From Candidatus Crickella equi (GTDB lineage: Bacteria > Bacillota > Clostridia > Peptostreptococcales > Anaerovoracaceae), in assembly GCA_018064755.1 (NCBI GenBank), contig JAGHUP010000001.1, forward strand, positions 1 through 64,000: DNA of 64,000 bases, given 5' to 3'. A program made the position numbers and the translations under genes. The notes beneath the pieces were generated by a model. The model had not been told where the DNA came from, searched no databases, and saw only the letters and a list, made by a program, of their open reading frames with translations. This document shows positions 59,028 through 64,000 of the stretch, piece after piece; the first letter of the stretch is position 1, and every line of letters begins with the position of its first letter.

Positions 59028-59795
59028 TTAGAATGTTTCGAGTTCGTTGAATTTGTGGAGGAGCTGTTCAACTGTCAGCTTCTTCTTTTCTTCGCCTCTT
59101 ACATCGAATACTACCGCTCCCTCATGCATCATGATAAGTCTATTACCATAGTCGATTGCATTCTGCATGTTGTGAGTAACCATCAAAGTTGTGAGGTTGT
59201 GTTCCTTAACGATCTTGTCTGAAATCTCGAGTACTACTGCTGCTGTCTTAGGGTCAAGGGCTGCGGTATGCTCGTCGAGAAGGAGCAACTCCGGCTTCTT
59301 GATTGTAGCCATGAGCAGTGTGATTGCCTGACGCTGTCCGCCTGAGAGCAGACCTACTTTGGTCGTAAGTCTATCCTCAAGACCAAGGCCGAGCTTGGCA
59401 AGCTGAGTCTTGTAGAGCTCAAGTTCTTCGCCCTTAGGCATTCCCCACTTGAGGGTGTGCTTGTTGCCTCTTCTGTATGCGAGGGCAAGGTTCTCCATAA
59501 TCCACATATTAGGAGCGGTTCCCATCATAGGATCTTGGAAAACGTGTCCGATGTATTTTGCACGCTTAACTTCGTGCATAGTTGTGATGTCTTTGCCGTT
59601 CAGTACAATACTACCTCCATCCGGAATGATGGATCCTGCTACTGTGTTCAGCATTGTTGATTTGCCGGCGCCGTTGGAACCGATGACTGTTACAAAATCG
59701 CCATCTTCAACTGTAAGGTTAAGATCCTTGAAGATCTTATTCTCGTTGATTGTTCCTGGGTGGAATGTCTTCTGTAAATGTTCAATTTTCAGCAT
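59028..59795 (-). CDS. ABC transporter ATP-binding protein (TrpZ-like)
   Basis: VIGSNGAGKSTMLN; LLSGGQRQAITLLMA; LLLDEHTAALDP. Confidence 0.93.
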   Translation of the reverse strand: MLKIEHLQKTFHPGTINENKIFKDLNLTVEDGDFVTVIGSNGAGKSTMLNTVAGSIIPDGGSIVLNGKDITTMHEVKRAKYIGHVFQDPMMGTAPNMWIMENLALAYRRGNKHTLKWGMPKGEELELYKTQLAKLGLGLEDRLTTKVGLLSGGQRQAITLLMATIKKPELLLLDEHTAALDPKTAAVVLEISDKIVKEHNLTTLMVTHNMQNAIDYGNRLIMMHEGAVVFDVRGEEKKKLTVEQLLHKFNELETF

Positions 59796-60722
59796 TTATT
59801 CCACCTCCTTAGCGGCCTTCTTAGAGTTCTTCTTGCGGCCTGTCTTAGCCTGCCATGCAGGAATTGCAAGGGCGAATGCTACGATTACAGCTGTGATCAG
59901 CTTGAGGTCTGTAGCCTTCATCCAAGGCAGTGTGAGTGCCAGTGCAATGATAGTTCTGTAGATAATTGCACCTGCGGATACCGCTGCCATCTTAAATCCA
60001 AAGTTTCTTTCTTTTCTTACAAAGATAACTTCACCAATGATTACTGAAGCAAGTCCGATTACGATGGTACCCTGTCCCATATTAACGAGAGCTGAACCAT
60101 AGTCAAACTGCGCAATCAAACTGCCTGCGAGCGCAACGAGTGCGTTGGATACTGCCAAGCAGAGGTTAATCATAGTGTCTGTGCTGATACCGAGCGCTCT
60201 TGCCATCTTCTGGTTGGAGCCAGTTGCACGAACAGCGCAGCCAAGCTCTGTTCCGAAGAAGTAGTACAGCAGCTCGATGATAATGAAGCACATTACCAGT
60301 CCAACTACAATTGAAATTGTGTTAGGTGATGTTCCTGCTGGGAACAAATCGGTAATCATTGTCTTGAATGAGTCTGCTGACAAAGCAACCGTCGCCTTGT
60401 CGCTCATGATTCGGATGTTGACCGAGTACAGAGCGATTTGCGTGAGGATTCCCGCAAGGATGGCAGGAATTGCGAATTTGGTATGAAGAATACCTGTTAC
60501 AAGACCTGCAACCGCACCTGCAAGAATACAGATTAACATTGCTAGCATTGGGTTCATTCCATTGTTAATCAGAACTACAGTAATTGCAGCTCCGAGAGGG
60601 AATGTTCCCTCAATTGTTAGATCCGGAATATCTAGCACTCTGAAAGTGAGAAATACTCCAATAGTCAGGATGGCCCACAATAGGCCTTGTGCTATTCCCG
60701 ACTGTATAGTTGCCATTATCAT
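59796..60722 (-). CDS. ABC transporter permease (TrpY-like)
   Basis: Multi-TM; IPDLTIEGTFPLGAAI; GCAVRATGSNQKMARALGI. Confidence 0.9.
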   Translation of the reverse strand: MIMATIQSGIAQGLLWAILTIGVFLTFRVLDIPDLTIEGTFPLGAAITVVLINNGMNPMLAMLICILAGAVAGLVTGILHTKFAIPAILAGILTQIALYSVNIRIMSDKATVALSADSFKTMITDLFPAGTSPNTISIVVGLVMCFIIIELLYYFFGTELGCAVRATGSNQKMARALGISTDTMINLCLAVSNALVALAGSLIAQFDYGSALVNMGQGTIVIGLASVIIGEVIFVRKERNFGFKMAAVSAGAIIYRTIIALALTLPWMKATDLKLITAVIVAFALAIPAWQAKTGRKKNSKKAAKEVE

Positions 60723-60725
60723 TTA

Positions 60726-61721
60726 TTACTCTCCCATTCTCTCTGCTCTATCCAGAATGCTCTGTGGTACATCAAGACCAAGAGCTGCTACGCTTGCCAT
60801 ATTGATTGCTGTTACACATTCCTTAGTCTGGAATTCTACAGGCATCTTAGCGATTTCAGCCAGAGGATCATCAGACTGGAGCAGTTTAACTGCCATTGCT
60901 GCAGTCTGCTTTCCAAGCTCTGTGTAGTCAATACCGAATGTCAGAGTTGCACCGTTTTCAACCATTCCTGGCTCTCCGCATACGATAGGGAGACCAACGC
61001 TATTAGCTGTCTCGGATACGAGTGCCATTGCATCGGATACTGTATTGTCTGTAGGAACATAGATGCAATCTACCTGACCCTTGAGAGACTCAATTGCTGA
61101 CTTTGCCTCATCAACAGTTGAGATTGTCTTCTGTACACATTCCATTCCATCCTTCTCAATCTGAGCCTTAGCGAGTTCGTACTGAGCTGCTGAGTTGGAC
61201 TCTGATGAGCAGTAGAATACTGCAACCTTCTTAGCCTTAGGCAGGAGCTCCTTAATAAGGTCAATCTGCTCTGCAACTGGGTTCATATCTGATGTGCCTG
61301 AGATGTTACCACCAGGTTCTTCGTTGCTAGCAACGAGCTGGGATGCAACTGCATCTGTTACTGCACTGAAGAGTACAGGAATGTCTGTAGTCTTTTCCTT
61401 CATTGCGCTTGCGGATGGAGTTGCAATTGCAAAGACTAAATCCGATTCATCATTGATAAGTGTGTCTGCGATTGTTGGACAGTTTGCTGTATCTGCTGCA
61501 GCAGACTGCATGTTAATTTTGATATTCTCGCCATCCTTGTAACCAGCCTCTTCAAGGCCTGCTACAAATCCATCGTAGCAGTTCTGCAGAGCTGTGAACT
61601 CTCCGAACTGCATAACGCCGATCTTAATCTGATCGCCTGAATCTGATGAGTCGCTACCGCCACAAGCAGTCAGCGAGAATACCATCAATACTGATAACAT
61701 AAGTGCTAAAAACTTCTTCAT
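60726..61721 (-). CDS. ABC transporter substrate-binding lipoprotein (TrpX-like)
   Basis: Lipobox MVFSLTACGG; IKIGVMQFGEFTALQNCYDGFVAGLEEAGYKDGENI. Confidence 0.92.
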   Translation of the reverse strand: MKKFLALMLSVLMVFSLTACGGSDSSDSGDQIKIGVMQFGEFTALQNCYDGFVAGLEEAGYKDGENIKINMQSAAADTANCPTIADTLINDESDLVFAIATPSASAMKEKTTDIPVLFSAVTDAVASQLVASNEEPGGNISGTSDMNPVAEQIDLIKELLPKAKKVAVFYCSSESNSAAQYELAKAQIEKDGMECVQKTISTVDEAKSAIESLKGQVDCIYVPTDNTVSDAMALVSETANSVGLPIVCGEPGMVENGATLTFGIDYTELGKQTAAMAVKLLQSDDPLAEIAKMPVEFQTKECVTAINMASVAALGLDVPQSILDRAERMGE

Positions 61722-61733
61722 AAAACCCTCCCC

Positions 61734-61775
61734 GGGGTCGGTCCTACTGTCCTCTGTGAAAGAGGACTGACCCCC
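61734..61775. repeat. G-rich palindromic repeat immediately upstream of the substrate-binding gene
   Basis: Minus strand GGGGGTCAGTCCTCTTTCACAGAGGACAGTAGGACCGACCCC. Confidence 0.75.
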
Positions 61776-61779
61776 TTAT

Positions 61780-61815
61780 TAAAATAAAAATACCCCGTAG
61801 CTCATTGCTACGGGG
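61780..61815 (-). terminator. Attenuator terminator
   Basis: Minus strand CCCCGTAGCAATGAGCTACGGGGTATTTTTATTTT. Confidence 0.88.
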
Positions 61816-61867
61816 CTGATTAACGAATTAATTATTACGGTAAATCTTCACATAGCAAGCATCGTCT

Positions 61868-61927
61868 TCAATTGTTGAAGCCGTAATAATAATAGTAGTT
61901 TGCTCTGTGATTAATACGATTTAACAT
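61868..61927 (-). CDS. Tyr-rich leader peptide MLNRINHRANYYYYYGFNN
   Basis: SD AAGGAG 7 nt before ATG; codons TAC TAT TAT TAT TAC; stop TGA; followed by terminator. Confidence 0.88.
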   Translation of the reverse strand: MLNRINHRANYYYYYGFNN

Positions 61928-61992
61928 AATACATCTCCTTGATAAGATGTCACAATTTTACAGGAAAAATTTGTGAAAGTCAACGAATTTTA

Positions 61993-63090
61993 CTATTTTA
62001 TCCAGTCTTTAAACTGCTCACAAGCTAGCTCTATAAGCTTGTCCATGAGTTCTGGAGTTGGTACTCCGTCGTGTCTCCACAGCATTGGATACATTGAGAT
62101 ATTAGTGAAACCTGGAAGAGTGTTAATCTCATTGAATACTACTCTGGACCCGTTTACTTCAACGTCTGAATAGAAGAAGTCAACTCTTGCGAGACCTCTG
62201 CAGTCGAGAATCTTATACAGCTTAACTGCATAATTCTTAATCTCCTCAATTTCTTCTGTTGGCAGGTCTTCAACAATGCTAGTCTGAATCTCAGGATTCT
62301 TGTACTTGGCATCATAATCATAGAACTCTGCTGCTGCCCTTATTTCTCCAACTGATGAAGCTACTGGCTCTAGGTTGCCGAGAACTGCAACTTCGAATTC
62401 TCTTCCTATTATAGCCTTCTCTACGAGAACTTTGTGGTCATACTTGATTGCTTCGTCGATAGCCGCTTTGAGCTCTTCAGCCTTGTGAACCTTGGTAACT
62501 CCAACGGATGAACCTGCTGCAGATGGCTTAACGAATAGTGGCATATATCCACCAAGTTCATCGAGAGCCTTCTTGACCTGACCTTCTGTATCCTTCATGT
62601 AATTGGCAATTCTAACCACATAGTCATCAGCCATTCTAACGCCTGTCAGTTTAGCAAGTTGCTTGGCTGCTGTCTTATCCATGCAGTTAGCACTGGCCTT
62701 TACTCCAGATCCAACAAATGGAATCTCTGCCATCTGGAAGAGTCCCTGGATTTCTCCATCTTCTCCATGGTCTCCATGCAGAATAGGAACGATGCAGTCG
62801 AGCTTAATTAGCGAAGTCTTTCCCTCTTCATCGAACACCAAGAGTCCACCGTAGTTAGGATCTGCCGGCAGTGCACAACGCATTTTGTCTTTGCCGTTAA
62901 TCCAATTGCCGTTCTCAATCTCTTCAACGCTGGCACCAGTAACATACCAAGCGCCACCCTTGGTCATTCCAATTTGAACTACGTCGTACTTCTCTCTATC
63001 AAGAGCGCGAAGTACGTTGGCTGCCGAACACAGTGATACTTCATATTCGTCGGATTTGCCTCCGAATACTACTCCAATCTGTTTCTTCAT
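61993..63090 (-). CDS. ddl: D-alanine--D-alanine ligase
   Basis: IGVVFGGKSDEYEVSLCSAANVL; VKPSAAGSSVGVTKV; FNEINTLPGFTNISMYP. Confidence 0.95.
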   Translation of the reverse strand: MKKQIGVVFGGKSDEYEVSLCSAANVLRALDREKYDVVQIGMTKGGAWYVTGASVEEIENGNWINGKDKMRCALPADPNYGGLLVFDEEGKTSLIKLDCIVPILHGDHGEDGEIQGLFQMAEIPFVGSGVKASANCMDKTAAKQLAKLTGVRMADDYVVRIANYMKDTEGQVKKALDELGGYMPLFVKPSAAGSSVGVTKVHKAEELKAAIDEAIKYDHKVLVEKAIIGREFEVAVLGNLEPVASSVGEIRAAAEFYDYDAKYKNPEIQTSIVEDLPTEEIEEIKNYAVKLYKILDCRGLARVDFFYSDVEVNGSRVVFNEINTLPGFTNISMYPMLWRHDGVPTPELMDKLIELACEQFKDWIK

Positions 63091-63101
63091 GAGTTGCCTC
63101 C

Positions 63102-64000
63102 TTAGATCCTTTCAGCAATTACTGCTCTGTCGAGTCCTGCAAGATCCTTGATAACCTGAACTGGGCCGTACTCTTCAGACTCTTCAAGGAGTCTCTTAAC
63201 GGCGCGAGCCTGTTTGTCGCCAATTTCTAGGGCGAGAATTCCGCCCTTCTTGATATATCTTCCTGCCTTGTCTGCGATTTCTCTATAGAAGTCCAAACCA
63301 TCCTTGCCTCCGTCGAGAGCAATGCGAGGCTCGAAGTTCTTCACTTCTGTCTGAAGTGTCTCGATTACCTTGGACTCAATGTATGGAGGATTGCAGATGA
63401 AGACGTCATACTTGGAGCCCTTGGCGAGCGCCCCGAACATATCTCCAACCAGGAACATACATCTTCTATTTACATTATTATTATGAGCATTGTAATCAGC
63501 AACGCTGATTGCCTTGTCACTTACGTCTGTCATTGTAACTACTGCATCAGGGACGATGGAGGCAACTGAAACACCTATGGCTCCACTACCGGTGCACATA
63601 TCCAGAACCTGTGGATCGACCATGCCCTTCTGTGCCATCATTTTAGTTACATTCTCAACGAGAACTTCTGTGTCCTGACGCGGAATTAGAACGTTCTTGT
63701 TAACTCTAAATGTGAGGCCCATGAACTGCTGGTTTCCCAATATATACTGCATAGGAACACCCTTGAGTCTGAGCTTGATTCTCTTGATGTATTCTGTAAG
63801 CTTTTCCTTGTCGATGTGCTCACTTCCGCGTGTAATGATGTCTGCTCTAGACATTCCAGTCACGTGATCGAATATTATCATGGCCTCGTTCTTGCCGTTT
63901 TCAACTTTAACGAGCTGCATTTCTCCCCAACGAAGAGCCTTGTCATAAGTCAGCTCACTAGGAGTGTTCTCCTCTGTACTAGCAAGGAATTCCTTCTCGT
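63102..64000 (-). CDS. prmC: Peptide chain release factor N5-glutamine methyltransferase, 5' end beyond window
   Basis: CTGSGAIGVSVA; DVFICNPPYIE; frame stays open upstream of the track ATG to the window edge (...EKEFLASTEENTPSELTYDKALRWGEMQLV). Confidence 0.92.
   Translation of the reverse strand, partial: EKEFLASTEENTPSELTYDKALRWGEMQLVKVENGKNEAMIIFDHVTGMSRADIITRGSEHIDKEKLTEYIKRIKLRLKGVPMQYILGNQQFMGLTFRVNKNVLIPRQDTEVLVENVTKMMAQKGMVDPQVLDMCTGSGAIGVSVASIVPDAVVTMTDVSDKAISVADYNAHNNNVNRRCMFLVGDMFGALAKGSKYDVFICNPPYIESKVIETLQTEVKNFEPRIALDGGKDGLDFYREIADKAGRYIKKGGILALEIGDKQARAVKRLLEESEEYGPVQVIKDLAGLDRAVIAERI

Overview
This 64 kb window is a mostly ordinary chromosomal segment, probably from an anaerobic Clostridia-type Firmicute (inferred from gene content; no taxonomic search was run). 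Core content: rplM-rpsI, ispE, the glycine-cleavage operon gcvT-gcvH-gcvPA-gcvPB with lpd and lplA, tadA, prmA, tyrS, upp, rpiB, sua5-type gene, prfA, rpmE, L-serine dehydratase, ddl and prmC, plus one tRNA-Arg. Accessory content: (i) a ~6.9 kb integrative mobilizable element inserted at the 3' end of rpsI, with 19-bp att repeats, integrase, XRE regulator, RepA-like ATPase, MobV relaxase, a pMV158-like oriT, and a MerR + YjdF cargo with a likely yjdF-type riboswitch; (ii) a two-gene module of a compact HipA-like kinase plus a partner with a C-terminal HTH, preceded by twin identical palindromic operators; (iii) several secreted proteins with Lys-rich Fn3-like modules, including a 2465-aa repeat protein. 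The most notable observations are: an unannotated 19-aa leader peptide with five consecutive Tyr codons plus an intrinsic terminator and a competing pairing, upstream of a TrpXYZ-type ABC transporter (a probable tyrosine attenuator); the HipA-like/HTH module; a two-fold symmetric intergenic array with an exact 62-bp period; and other iterated intergenic motif loci with fixed geometry. All product calls come from reading the sequence; no database search was run.
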